A stretch of DNA of 64,000 nt from Salipaludibacillus sp. LMS25 (lineage in GTDB: Bacteria > Bacillota > Bacilli > Bacillales > Salisediminibacteriaceae), in NCBI RefSeq assembly GCF_024362805.1, contig NZ_CP093299.1, positions 1,798,001 to 1,862,000 on the forward strand, given 5' to 3'. Positions 28,455 through 36,992 of this stretch are shown piece after piece. Numbering within the stretch: the first letter of the stretch is position 1; the number at the start of each line of letters is the position of its first letter. Position numbers and translations under genes: made by a program. The notes beneath the pieces are model-generated. The model was not told where the DNA came from. It did no database searches and was given only the letters and a program-made list of their open reading frames with translations.

Positions 28455-29099
28455 ATGCAAAGCGGCGAATTGCTAGAAAAATTTAATTCTATCTTTGTTT
28501 TTATTTACCGCCTGGCTTTATTAAACCTTCTATGGATGCTTTTCACTGCTTTAGGGCTCATTTTTTTCGGAGCCGGTCCTGCTTCAGCTGCAGTATTTGA
28601 AGTAAGTAGAAAAATCATTCAAAGAGATAATCCCGCTGTTTTCCGCCATTTCTTAATAACTTTTAAGAAAACTTTTTTTAAAGCCAATCTATTTTTCGCT
28701 GTCTGGACTGTCTTCTTTGTGATAATTCTCGCCGATTTATACTTACTAACTATGTGGCAGCATGAGTTTGCTGCAACTGCCCAATATATTATACTCACCA
28801 TAATGGGATTTTTTACTCTTTTCACCATGCAATTTTTAGCTATTTATACACATTTTGATTTACCTGTGAGAGGAATGTTAAAAAATGCATTTATTATGAC
28901 ATTTGTGTTTCCGATAAAAACCGCCATCCTCATTAGCGGATATGCAGGTATAGCATGGATGATGTACTCTGTACCAGGGCTCATCCCAATGTTCTCCTTC
29001 AGCCTAATAGCGTACTTCACGATGTGGCTCTCCCTATCCTCATTCAATAAACTTAGATACATAAAAAACAATGGGACAAGGTCTTCGTCCCTACTTTGA
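28455..29099 (+). CDS. YesL-family (DUF624) membrane protein
   Basis: A 214-residue protein with five helices; LLNLLWMLFTALGLIFFGAGPASAAVF (about 20-46) is the DUF624 signature. It is a paralogue of the protein encoded at 17694-18296 and most likely serves the GntR-controlled importer next to it. AAAGGGGGAA precedes the ATG. Function of the family is unknown beyond its link to sugar importers. Confidence 0.85.
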   Translation: MQSGELLEKFNSIFVFIYRLALLNLLWMLFTALGLIFFGAGPASAAVFEVSRKIIQRDNPAVFRHFLITFKKTFFKANLFFAVWTVFFVIILADLYLLTMWQHEFAATAQYIILTIMGFFTLFTMQFLAIYTHFDLPVRGMLKNAFIMTFVFPIKTAILISGYAGIAWMMYSVPGLIPMFSFSLIAYFTMWLSLSSFNKLRYIKNNGTRSSSLL

Positions 29100-29274
29100 A
29101 CATTTTAATGTATGAAGGTCAGCCACATAAGGAACTGTGACAAAACTAGCTAAGTGAATAATTTAGATATATTAAAACACCCTCAAAAAGTTATATTATC
29201 TTTACCAGTATTGGAGGCTTGAAAGATAAGATATTATCTTTTATGACTTAATATATTCTACAAGTAGACACTGT

Positions 29275-29534
29275 TTTCGAGGGCATAAATGGCTATATTT
29301 TTAAGGGAAGCTTTTTCAGCAGTTCGAATATCACCAATACGTTCTAAAAATTCGTCAAAGTAACTTAGTCGAAAGTTGGGCATCTCTTTTAGACGGTCTC
29401 ATCCGTTGCAAAGCCTTTGATCAGATAGTCATTTAAACGCTCCGTTGCCCACTGACCAAATTATGACTCCTTGTGTGATCGTACACGATAACCGATAGCG
29501 ATAATCATATCGAGATTGTATGTAGAATGAAACT
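29275..29534 (-). pseudogene. RhuM-family protein, frameshifted remnant
   Basis: Minus-strand translation gives YNLDMIIAIGYRVRSHKES, stop, FGQWATERLNDYLIKGF, then in another frame EMPNFRLSYFDEFLERIGDI and RTAEKASLKNIAIYA. These are successive conserved blocks of RhuM (YNLDMIISVGYRV..., WATxxLKEYLIKGF, FDELLERIRDIRxSE). At least two stops and one shift separate them and the N-terminus is gone. RhuM genes usually ride on mobile or phage-derived DNA. Confidence 0.8.
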
Positions 29535-29558
29535 ATTACACTTATATAGTTAATTAAG

Positions 29559-30176
29559 TTAATCAACAATTGGGACTTTATTGGGATTATCTAAAAAATC
29601 AAAAAGCATCTTTATTTGGGATTCTGTATTTCTATTCAAAGAAAGTTCTGGTAAATTATTTTGGTCAAAAAAACTTATTTCTTTTGTTTCCGTACCAATT
29701 CTTTCATACCCACACACAATGTCACATTGAATAAACATTTTATAATAATGGTAGGGTTGAGGGGGGTGAGGATGTTTATTCATGTCTAAAATTGCCAATA
29801 ATTTTGTAGGAACGACATCAAAACCCGATTCTTCTTTTATTTCTTTTACACTATTTTCAGCAGGGGATAAACCGACATCACAGAATCCACCGGGCAAAGA
29901 CCATCTATCGTCACTTTTCTCCCTTACCATTAGGATTTTATTATTTCTAAATACTGCACCACGAACATCTATTTTTGGTGTTTGGTACCCTGTCTCATTA
30001 GTGAATAAATTCTTTACTTTTTGCATATCTAATCCAGTGTATTCTTCCATAATCTCAGCACTTATATGGCGTAACTCTTCATAACGTTCAATGTCGTAAA
30101 CATCTTTAGTAAATGTTAATCCCGCTTGAGATAATGATTGAATCCTCTTCGCCCATTCAAGCCATTTATAACTCAT
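29559..30176 (-). CDS. NUDIX hydrolase with N-terminal helical domain
   Basis: About 205 residues. An N-terminal region (about 1-65) of the Nudix_N type is followed by a NUDIX fold. The box GGFCDVGLSPAENS then VKEIKEESGF (about 115-140) fits GX5EX7REUXEEXGU except that the first Arg is Lys. Enzymes of this subfamily hydrolyse ADP-ribose-like or other nucleoside diphosphate compounds. The ATG at 30176 has AAAGGTGG ahead and lies inside the end of the HAD gene, an 11-base overlap, so the two are coupled. Both may be metabolite-repair enzymes; substrate open. Confidence 0.85.
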   Translation of the reverse strand: MSYKWLEWAKRIQSLSQAGLTFTKDVYDIERYEELRHISAEIMEEYTGLDMQKVKNLFTNETGYQTPKIDVRGAVFRNNKILMVREKSDDRWSLPGGFCDVGLSPAENSVKEIKEESGFDVVPTKLLAILDMNKHPHPPQPYHYYKMFIQCDIVCGYERIGTETKEISFFDQNNLPELSLNRNTESQIKMLFDFLDNPNKVPIVD

Positions 30177-30792
30177 AAGGACCACCTTTATTTAAAAAAT
30201 CAATAAACTCATAAACACTATTAAACGATGAGTGAGGTTCTAATGAAAACGCCGATGTTTGATAATCTGGTAACCATTGAACGCCTGCGTGTATATCTGC
30301 ATCACTATCACCAATAAACATAGCTTCATTATTTTTTATATCTAATAGAGATAATGCCTTATTTATCCCTTCTGGATCAGGTTTCGGCCTAATTACATCA
30401 TCCCCTGTTATAATAACATCAAATATATTCTCCATTTGAAGTGCTTTTAAGGAAATATCCAAACTTCTTTTTGCTTTTCCAGTCACTATTCCTATTTTTA
30501 ACCCTTTGCTCTTTAAATATCTTATTAACTCATTAATCTTTTTATTTGGCTTAACTAATGTGTTATGATGCTCTGCGTATTTTTCATAATACAATTCGAT
30601 GGCCTGTTCTTTATTACTATTTAATAGATTCTCCTTTATAATACCTGTTTCAGACGGTCCGAACATCGCTTTGATTTCCCCAGAAGAAAGGTCTTTATTA
30701 TCAAACTTTATAAAAACATTCTGAAAAGCATAATAACAAATTGGTAAGGTATTCGCTAAAGTTCCGTCAAAATCAAAAATAATTGCCTTCAT
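30166..30792 (-). CDS. HAD-superfamily phosphatase (Gph/PpaX-like)
   Basis: About 208 residues with HAD motif I FDFDGTLANT near the N-terminus, motif II TGKAKRS (VTGKA), and motif III/IV KPDPEGINKAL with FIGDSDADIHAG. The helical cap lies between. Closest in style to phosphoglycolate phosphatase or PpaX-like enzymes. I choose the ATG at 30792 (MKAIIFDFDG) with AAAGGGAG eight bases upstream; the frame to 30867 adds a hydrophobic leader that HAD proteins lack. Operon with the NUDIX gene. Confidence 0.88.
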   Translation of the reverse strand: MKAIIFDFDGTLANTLPICYYAFQNVFIKFDNKDLSSGEIKAMFGPSETGIIKENLLNSNKEQAIELYYEKYAEHHNTLVKPNKKINELIRYLKSKGLKIGIVTGKAKRSLDISLKALQMENIFDVIITGDDVIRPKPDPEGINKALSLLDIKNNEAMFIGDSDADIHAGVQWLPDYQTSAFSLEPHSSFNSVYEFIDFLNKGGPYEL

Positions 30793-30974
30793 TACAAACA
30801 CTCCCTTTAAAGTCAGTCTATCTTCCAATAATATCAACAATATGACTGCAGGAAAAAATATTAGCAATACCTTTTACTTATCATAAATTAACAAAATATT
30901 CTGACTTAATATTGGCTAGGTGTGACGCTTATTAGGAGAATACAGTTTTTGTTCATAAGATGATCCACATTTTT

Positions 30975-31190
30975 TTAATTAGAAACTAGAGAGTTACATT
31001 TGTAGGTTACTGTTACTACCTCAATATCTTGCATAATTAGCCATTTTGAAAGGTGGATCCAATAATGTCCGGTTGGTTCCATACCAACTATTGCCTTCTC
31101 AAGTTTATGCAATTTTTTGAGTGTGTTTATCCAGTTTAATAGTTTTTGAAATCCCTCCTGATAAGGTTGATATGGTGCCATATTAATAAA
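30975..31190 (-). pseudogene. IS110-family transposase fragment
   Basis: The minus-strand frame reads EGFQKLLNWINTLKKLHKLE, AIVGMEPTGHYWIHLSKWL and DIEVVTV, a central part of the N-terminal RuvC-like domain of IS110 transposases. Homology covers about 31008-31175; both the start with the first catalytic Asp and everything after EVVTV are missing. It is therefore a dead internal scrap abutting the T-box remnant. Confidence 0.8.
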
Positions 31191-31192
31191 CT

Positions 31193-31258
31193 GGAGTGGT
31201 ACCACGATAATTAAATCTCGTCTCCAAGACAAAAGGTCTTGGAGACGAGATTTTTTTT
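31193..31258 (+). promoter_or_regulatory. T-box riboswitch, 3' part (antiterminator and terminator)
   Basis: GGAGTGGTACCACG (31193-31206) is a T-box sequence (consensus AAGGGTGGNACCRCG). It is followed, as in complete T-box leaders, by a terminator: an 18-base perfect stem, 31213-31230 with 31236-31253, rich in GTCTCCAAGAC, loop of five, then a T run to 31258. Stem I with the specifier codon should lie 100-200 bases upstream, but that space holds IS110 sequence. The leader therefore looks truncated, leaving only the terminating half before the MFS gene. Confidence 0.75.
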
Positions 31259-31293
31259 ATTTGTTTAAAAAAGAAACTTTAGGAGTGAGTTTG

Positions 31294-32571
31294 ATGGATT
31301 TAAAAAAACTGGTACACCCCTGGAAATACCCTTCTGTTTTATTGCTAGGTATAGGAATATCAAATTTAGGTGCGTGGGTTTACTTAATTGCACTTAATTT
31401 AATGATATTCGAAATCACAGGTTCTCCCCTTGCCATAGCTGTACTTTATATTCTTATACCTTTAGCAACTATGTTTACAAATTTTTGGTGTGGTAGTATT
31501 GTTGATAGATTAAATAAACGAAATATGATGATATTTCTTGATATTTTTAGAGCACTCTGCTTATTTTTTGTACCTTGGTTACTCGATGTATCCTTGTTGT
31601 TATTGTATATACTTGTCTTTTTAATAAATATGGCAACCTCAATGTTTAACCCAACATCAATGGTTTATATCACAAAATTAATTCCTTCCGAACAAAGAAA
31701 GTGGTTTAATTCTCTAATAAGTTTAATTGATTCTGGAGCTTTTCTGTTAGGTCCTGCACTAGCGGGATTGCTTTTCATAATTGGTACACCTAAACTTGGT
31801 ATTATAATTAATGCTATCGCATTATTTTTATCAGGTTTAATCACATTGCTTATGCCTAATGTAGAAAAACAGTCACAAACTATTAGTAATGGTGAGAAGT
31901 TATCAATGCAATTATTGAAGAAAGACTTTCAAATCGTAATGAATTTCAGTAGAAAGAGCGTATATATAATGCTAGTTTATTTTTTGTTTAGTTCCGTTTT
32001 TGTTATGACTGCTGCTGTTGATTCATTAGAAGCTGCATTTGCAAAAGAAGTTCTTAGTTTATCAGATAGTGACTATGGTTTTTTAGTTAGCATTGCAGGT
32101 GCAGGTATAATTATTGGAGCGTTTATTAACACACTTTTTGTTAAGAAGATGGCAATTTCATTAATGATTGGTTTAGGTTCAATATTTGTATCCGTTGGTT
32201 ATATCATTTATGCATTTTCAAATTCGTTTATAATAGCGGCAATAGGTTTTTTTATTCTTTCCTTATTTCTTGCATTTGCCAATACAGGCTTTCTTACTTT
32301 TTATCAGAATAATATTCCTGAGGATGTTATGGGGAGAATAGGTAGTTTATATGGACTTGTCGAAGCAACATTTATTATAATAACCACGGGTATTATAGCA
32401 CTTCTTGCACAAATTATTTCAATTCAATTTGCGGTTATTACTGGCGCTTTGGTTATGTTATTACTATCTGTGATATTATGTGCTTTTAATTTAAAATCTT
32501 CAAAAAGGAACTATTATCAGCCCACTACACTTGAGAAACAAAGAGGTAAACACAAATTTGAATTATTGTGA
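31294..32571 (+). CDS. MFS transporter
   Basis: A 425-residue protein with about 12 helices. Motif A-like GSIVDRLNKRNMM follows helix 2, and NMATSMFNPTSMVYITKLIP follows helix 4. It is the MFS_3/macrolide-efflux-like group. I use the ATG at 31294 because AGGAGTGAG lies six bases before; the frame runs up to 31261 inside the T-box tail without a ribosome site. The T-box remnant just upstream suggests former control by an uncharged tRNA, which would fit an amino-acid or peptide-related substrate; that is inference. Confidence 0.85.
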   Translation: MDLKKLVHPWKYPSVLLLGIGISNLGAWVYLIALNLMIFEITGSPLAIAVLYILIPLATMFTNFWCGSIVDRLNKRNMMIFLDIFRALCLFFVPWLLDVSLLLLYILVFLINMATSMFNPTSMVYITKLIPSEQRKWFNSLISLIDSGAFLLGPALAGLLFIIGTPKLGIIINAIALFLSGLITLLMPNVEKQSQTISNGEKLSMQLLKKDFQIVMNFSRKSVYIMLVYFLFSSVFVMTAAVDSLEAAFAKEVLSLSDSDYGFLVSIAGAGIIIGAFINTLFVKKMAISLMIGLGSIFVSVGYIIYAFSNSFIIAAIGFFILSLFLAFANTGFLTFYQNNIPEDVMGRIGSLYGLVEATFIIITTGIIALLAQIISIQFAVITGALVMLLLSVILCAFNLKSSKRNYYQPTTLEKQRGKHKFELL

Positions 32572-32580
32572 TTTTTCCAC

Positions 32581-32820
32581 GTGACCGCTATGTTATACAT
32601 AGTGATAATACTGTTGGTAATTGTTCATAATGGTTGGTATGATCTTAAGTTTAGACGATTTTTATCTGGTGACTATAACCTAAGCACTAAGAGTAACTCC
32701 AGAAACAATAAGCTCCAAAAAGTAGTCATCGTATTTCTAATACTTGCATTTATTCTTGCTATTCCGATTAAAACGACCATAATAAAACCCTTACATAAAT
32801 TTGAGGCTTGTATTAAATAA
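32581..32820 (+). CDS. Small two-helix membrane protein, hypothetical
   Basis: Up to 79 residues (from GTG at 32581, or 76 from the ATG at 32590). Two hydrophobic segments, MLYIVIILLVIVH and VVIVFLILAFILAIP, flank a basic polar stretch (FRRFLSGDYNLSTKSNSRNN). It begins nine bases after the MFS gene, so it may be co-transcribed. No clear ribosome site and no family recognised; moderate doubt that it is expressed. Confidence 0.4.
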   Translation: MTAMLYIVIILLVIVHNGWYDLKFRRFLSGDYNLSTKSNSRNNKLQKVVIVFLILAFILAIPIKTTIIKPLHKFEACIK

Positions 32821-33288
32821 GGAAGAACAGCGGCAATGGAGTATAGAGTGGGTTCACATCAGTTGCGATTGGAAATAATAACTATTTTGTATAAAGGGAT
32901 CCTTTATTATTTAAAAGGTTTCCCTATTCAAAGTACTTAGGAATTATAAATAAAATCCTTTTAAAGTAACAGGGATTTTATCATGAAGGACACAGGGATT
33001 GTAAAGAAATACACTTAAGTAATGGAGTGCGTTAGTTCAACAATCTAACCATTATGAGGAGCTAAAATATGCCTAAACGCATATTTTAGCTTTCTTTAAT
33101 TTCCTCTAGTCATTTTTAATTCCATAGGGTACGTCTCTTTTCCAGTAAGGTGTTTCATATAAATAATCAGAAACTGGTTCATTTTGATTGACCGTCACAA
33201 TAGGATTACTTATGTTCTTTATTCAACATCCTGCCTTCTTTTTATCTTTATTTTCTTAGAATACATAGTTAACAAATCATGATTCTAT
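32821..33288. other. Intergenic region with hairpins
   Basis: No gene is seen. ATAAAATCC/GGATTTTAT pairs at 32950-32958 and 32973-32981. The terminator at 33060-33096 closes the MFS transcript. The left end of the IS21-type element follows. Confidence 0.55.
33060..33096 (+). terminator. Rho-independent terminator
   Basis: AGCTAAAATATGC (33060-33072) and GCATATTTTAGCT (33079-33091) pair perfectly around a six-base loop and are followed by TTTCTTT. Confidence 0.75.
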
Positions 33289-33353
33289 TGTATTTGGCAA
33301 GTAATAAATGTATGAAATGGCAATTAAAAATGAATGCCACTTGCCGCCTCTAA

Positions 33354-33839
33354 TTATTGATGTAGTAATGATTCTTTGTAACGAAAGCTGTCTCCGGTAA
33401 ACACCAGTAAATGAGAGTGGTGAATTAATCGGTCAATGACTGCTTCCGTGAGGATCGGATCCCCAAAAACATGATTCCATTGACCAAATTGCAGGTTTGT
33501 TGTGATGACAATACTACGGTTTTCATAACACATGGAAATGACCTGAAATAACAGCTCGGCCCCTTCTTTATTAAGAGGGATGTACCCCAGTTCATCAAGA
33601 ACCAGGAGATCAAGCTTTTCAATCTGTTTCATAAACTTCGGAAGCGATCCTTTCTGATTTTCTTCAATCAACTTATTAACTAAAGCTGCCACCGTAAAGA
33701 ACTTCACACGACTGCCAAAACGATGTATGGCATTTAAGGATATTAACGTTGCCAAATAGGTTTTGCCAGTGCCGACTCCACCATATAAAATGAGGTTTTC
33801 CTTCTCTTTAATAAAGCTGCCATACCATGGATCTCCTCT
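33354..33839 (-). pseudogene. istB: istB, IS21 transposition ATPase, N-terminally truncated
   Basis: The frame is open for about 162 codons after a TGA at 33840-33842. It reads WYGSFIKEKENLILYGGVGTG..., with Walker A GGVGTGKTY, then FFTVAALVNKLI, Walker B-like LLVLDELGYIPL and IVITTNLQFGQWNHVFGDP. IstB is normally about 250 residues; the N-terminal 80-90 that contact IstA and any start codon are lost at the junction with istA. Catalytic motifs remain but the gene lacks a start. Confidence 0.88.
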
Positions 33840-34950
33840 TCACACCGTATAAGCGGTGATGTTTCACAATCACCTCGTTATCCTCGTTCAATACGACAAT
33901 AGAGTTATAAGTGATCTGTAGTTTTACGCTCTGTCCCGCAAATCGAGGGGAAGTGGAGTATTCCTTGTTGTCCACTGTGACAATCCCATATTTATCTGCT
34001 TTCGCTTTCTTATAATGTGCACAATCGAAGGGTTTCTCCGGAAGAAGCAGCCACGCTTTCTCATCTTCTCTAAACAACGCGGATTGTAGACCTTGTTTTT
34101 TATAATGCAGTCGTTCCCGATCCTGTTCTGCCAGTCCCCACAAAGTTTCATTAAACGAATCAAGGTTAACGACAGTACACTCCGGAAGAAGAAAATTATT
34201 ACGAACGTACTTAACCATGGCTTCCACATGACCTTTTTCGTTTCCTTTGCCTGGATTACAGAACTCATACTTAAAACCATAATGCAGGACAAAGCGTTCA
34301 AACGTGTCGGTGAGATCCCGGTTCCCTTTGCTCTTTATCTTTTTCACCGCAGGGGATAAATTATCAAACCGGATTGTTGCTGGCACTCCGCCCATATGAC
34401 TAAACATTCGTTGTAATCCTTCTAGTAAGCACTCTGTATTTTCCGAAGGAAACACCTGAAAATAAAACGTATTACTAAACGGGAATGACATGACTAAATA
34501 CGGAAGGTCGATAACCTCTGCTTGATATTTAAAAGGGGCTGTCCCAAAATCCACTTGAGCTGTTCCTGGAATTGATTCAAGAGGGAGGGCAGCTTCTTTA
34601 TGATAATCCGCTAGTTCCTTTTTTCGTTTAGAAACATAATCCCTAACTGATCGATCTGAACCTTCGAAACTATGAAACGTTACTAACTGCTCAAACATTT
34701 TCTTAGCCGTACGATGGTTCTTCTTTTTCTTTTTCAGATCCTCCTTGATCCATTTATCTAAAATAGGCTTCACAGGATCCATAACTCTTGCTTTACGTTT
34801 CTGAGGCTGTCTAGCCTCGAATTCTTCCTTATTTGCATACTTTGTAACCGTACGGGGATCGATCCCCATGCTCTTTGCCACACCGGCATACTTTTTACCT
34901 TTTTGATTCACTTCATGTCTGATATAATCAATTTGTGCCACTGCTAACAT
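33808..34950 (-). pseudogene. istA: istA, IS21 transposase, C-terminally truncated
   Basis: 380 residues. The N-terminal helix-turn-helix (GVAKSMGIDPRTVTKYANKE) is followed by an rve-type DDE domain with VDFGT, RFDNLSPAV and NEKGHVEAMV supplying the catalytic acids, and a C-terminal beta part. Full IstA proteins run to about 500 residues; here the frame ends at MVWQLY where istB sequence begins. The deletion removed the IstA tail and IstB head together. Activity is unlikely. Confidence 0.88.
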
Positions 34951-35030
34951 CTCCTAATAGCCTCCTGTCGAACGTTGTTGGTCCAACGAGGAGTTTAAAG
35001 TTATTTTGAGAGGTTGGCAAGTGGCTCTTT

Positions 35031-35068
35031 TTAATTTATGCCGGCCCCGCGGGGCCGGCATAAATTAA
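35031..35068. repeat. 38-bp perfect palindrome with a 20-bp all-GC core
   Basis: The two 19-base arms (35031-35049, 35050-35068) are perfectly complementary with no loop. The core 35040-35059 is all G/C, striking in an AT-rich setting, and it starts five bases after the IS right end. Confidence 0.85.
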
Positions 35069-35106
35069 TTGCCATAACCTACATTATTAGTTTGCCATAA
35101 ACACTT

Positions 35107-35391
35107 CTATTTCTTTATGTTTAGTGAATTTAATATTTCTTGGACTTTTTTCTCTACATCTGCTTCTGAACTATATGTTTTTTCATATAACAATAACTCT
35201 TCTTTAAAGGGAGAAAAACGACTAGCGATTACCTCTAACTCATTAAACAATTGATACTCTTGCTCACTCAAACATTCATAATCTATCTCCTGACTAAAAA
35301 AAATAGTAAATTCATTTGAAAAAGTTTCTGTGTTAATTTTTCTTCCAACGAAATCTGTTAATAATTTTTTTAGCTTTGCTCGATCTTTCAC
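35107..35391 (-). CDS. Colicin-immunity-like small protein
   Basis: From the GTG at 35391, preceded by AAGGAG at an eight-base distance, this gives 94 acidic residues: KLKKLLTDFVGRKINTETFS, CLSEQEYQLFNELEVIASRF, VEKKVQEIL. The spacing of short helices matches small bacteriocin/colicin self-immunity proteins of polymorphic-toxin loci. The frame continues to an ATG at 35496 without a ribosome site (leader NPIFPGGAGQVIYNKRRSA), possibly a trace of an adjoining toxin or a fusion. No toxin gene is next to it. It is the first cargo gene inside the IS-flanked block. Function is tentative. Confidence 0.5.
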   Translation of the reverse strand: MKDRAKLKKLLTDFVGRKINTETFSNEFTIFFSQEIDYECLSEQEYQLFNELEVIASRFSPFKEELLLYEKTYSSEADVEKKVQEILNSLNIKK

Positions 35392-35579
35392 TTTAGAGAA
35401 CTCCTTTTTTTTTACTCTTCCTAAAGGTCCAATTGCACTTCTTCTTTTATTATAAATAACTTGTCCTGCACCGCCAGGAAAAATCGGATTTTTCATGTCT
35501 AAATTTGCTTAGCGTATGTTTTCCGCATTTTTTTGGCGAGACCCTGAGGCGTAAAAAATAAAAAACAGCATAATTGATA

Positions 35580-35608
35580 TTGACAATCATTCTCAATAGT
35601 AATAACAT
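35580..35608 (+). promoter_or_regulatory. Promoter with Fur box before the TetR/ECF operon
   Basis: TTGACA (35580-35585), 17 bases, TAACAT (35603-35608). A Fur box TGACAATCATTCTCA (35581-35595) matches the consensus at 13 of 15 positions and covers the -35 and spacer. The repeated AATAACATT (from about 35601 and 35620) could be the TetR operator. Confidence 0.7.
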
Positions 35609-35656
35609 TATTATTAAAAATAACATTGTTACTAAAAATGAGTAGGAGGGAAAAGT

Positions 35657-36262
35657 TTGAGTTATTCTTCTGAACTAACAAAAGAACGAATATTGGATTG
35701 TGCAAAAATTGAATTTTTATCAAAAGGATTTGCAAAAGCCAATATGCGTGAAATTGCTAGAGGTGCAAAAGTAACTACTGGGGCTATGTATAATCACTTT
35801 AAAAATAAAGAAATGTTATTTGAAGCACTAGTTGGAAAGGTAGCTAATGAGCTTTACATTTTATTTAAGAATGAGCAAAAAAAAAATGACGTTATTAAAG
35901 ACTTTTTGTCCGAAGAAACGGAAAAGGTTTATGAAAAAAGCACTTTTGCAATACTGGATTTTATCTATGCGCATTTAGATCAGATGACACTATTGTTTTG
36001 TCATTCTACAGGTACAAAGTATGAGAAATTTAAAAATAAACTCATTAAAATTGAAGAACAATCCATCTTAGAGATGCTTAAAAGCTATAACATATCTCTT
36101 AAGAAATCTGATTTGTTCTTTGTGCATGTTATAGCTTCATCAGGGGTGAATAATATGATTGAAGCCGTTAGTCATGATTTGCCTCAGGAACAGGCGATTC
36201 TTTATATGGAAAAATTGCATGCATTCTATTATGCTGGATGGAAAAAAATATTGGAACAATAA
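35657..36262 (+). CDS. TetR/AcrR-family transcriptional regulator
   Basis: A 201-residue protein: TetR N-terminal helix-turn-helix at about 8-55 (FLSKGFAKANMREIARGAKV, TTGAMYNHFKNKEMLFEALV), then a helical ligand-binding domain. TTG start with AGGAGGG at nine bases. First gene of the cluster of an ECF transporter and two ABC half-transporters, in the same direction. It is likely to control that cluster in response to its cargo or a related ligand; in similar streptococcal and other Firmicute clusters a TetR gene sits in the same place (from memory of those genomes). Confidence 0.88.
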   Translation: MSYSSELTKERILDCAKIEFLSKGFAKANMREIARGAKVTTGAMYNHFKNKEMLFEALVGKVANELYILFKNEQKKNDVIKDFLSEETEKVYEKSTFAILDFIYAHLDQMTLLFCHSTGTKYEKFKNKLIKIEEQSILEMLKSYNISLKKSDLFFVHVIASSGVNNMIEAVSHDLPQEQAILYMEKLHAFYYAGWKKILEQ

Positions 36263-36398
36263 GTCTCGATTTTGAGCATGCGAATAGTGATCCCTAACTC
36301 AATCTACTTTAAATCTGTTTTTAAGGAGATATAAAAATATAGTTATTGGCTAGACGAGTATTCATGAGAAAAATAAACTTACTTGAGGGAGGGCAATA

Positions 36399-36992
36399 AT
36401 GTCGATAGTAAAAACAAACAAATTAACAAATAAGGATTTAGTGACAGTAGGAATTTATACAGCAATCTACGTTGTATCCATGATGGTAGTTGGGTTTTTA
36501 GGATTTATTCCAGTTTTTATTCCATTAATGACCATTTTAGTGCCAATATTGGGCGGTATCCCTTTTATGCTCTTTTTATCTAAAACAAAAAAATTTGGTA
36601 TGATTACTTTATTTTCTACCATCAATGGCATTGTAATGTTTGTAGCGGGCATGGGTATTTATGTAGCAATTACAGGTTTTGTTTTTGGTTTTTTAGCAGA
36701 TTTAATAGTGAAGTCTGGTCAGTATGAAAGTTCTAAAAAAGCACTTTTTGGCTATTGCGTATTCACTTTATGGCTGTTCGGTAATTTCTTACCTTTCTAT
36801 GTTGGTAGAGAAGCTCAGCTTGCTATGATGACAGAGGGTTACGGACAAGAATATGTTAACGCTCTTAGTACTTTGATGCCAATAAATCTGGCTCCTGTTA
36901 TGTTTGTCGCTTGTTTTATATTTGCATTGGTTGGTGGGGTGATTGGTAAAGCAGCATGCAAAAAACATTTTGAACGTGCAGGTATCCTTTAG
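36399..36992 (+). CDS. ECF transporter S component, MptD/Trep_Strep family
   Basis: A 197-residue protein with five to six helices. NKDLVTVGIYTAIYVVSMM (about 10-28), LVPILGGIPFMLFLSKTKKFGMIT (about 46-70) and GVIGKAACKKHF fit the Trep_Strep/MptD family of substrate-binding subunits for energy-coupling factor importers. Known: S components bind a vitamin, metal or chelate and dock on the T/A module. Substrate of this family is not settled; the Fur box and neighbouring YbtPQ-like proteins point to iron chelate or heme. The gene touches the T component start (TAG-ATG). Confidence 0.85.
   Translation: MSIVKTNKLTNKDLVTVGIYTAIYVVSMMVVGFLGFIPVFIPLMTILVPILGGIPFMLFLSKTKKFGMITLFSTINGIVMFVAGMGIYVAITGFVFGFLADLIVKSGQYESSKKALFGYCVFTLWLFGNFLPFYVGREAQLAMMTEGYGQEYVNALSTLMPINLAPVMFVACFIFALVGGVIGKAACKKHFERAGIL

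Larger units (their letters stand above)
33289..35026 (-). mobile_element. IS21-type insertion sequence, internally deleted (copy 1)
   Basis: Contains istA and istB in the usual order on the minus strand. Both IS copies in the window share the left-end sequence TGTATTTGGCAAG (here from 33289) and the right-end block ending CAAGTGGCT (to about 35026), so these are taken as the element ends. The left end repeats TGTAT...GGCAA, as multiple binding sites do in IS21. The end of istA and the start of istB are missing, so it cannot move by itself. Exact boundaries are uncertain by a few bases. Confidence 0.8.
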
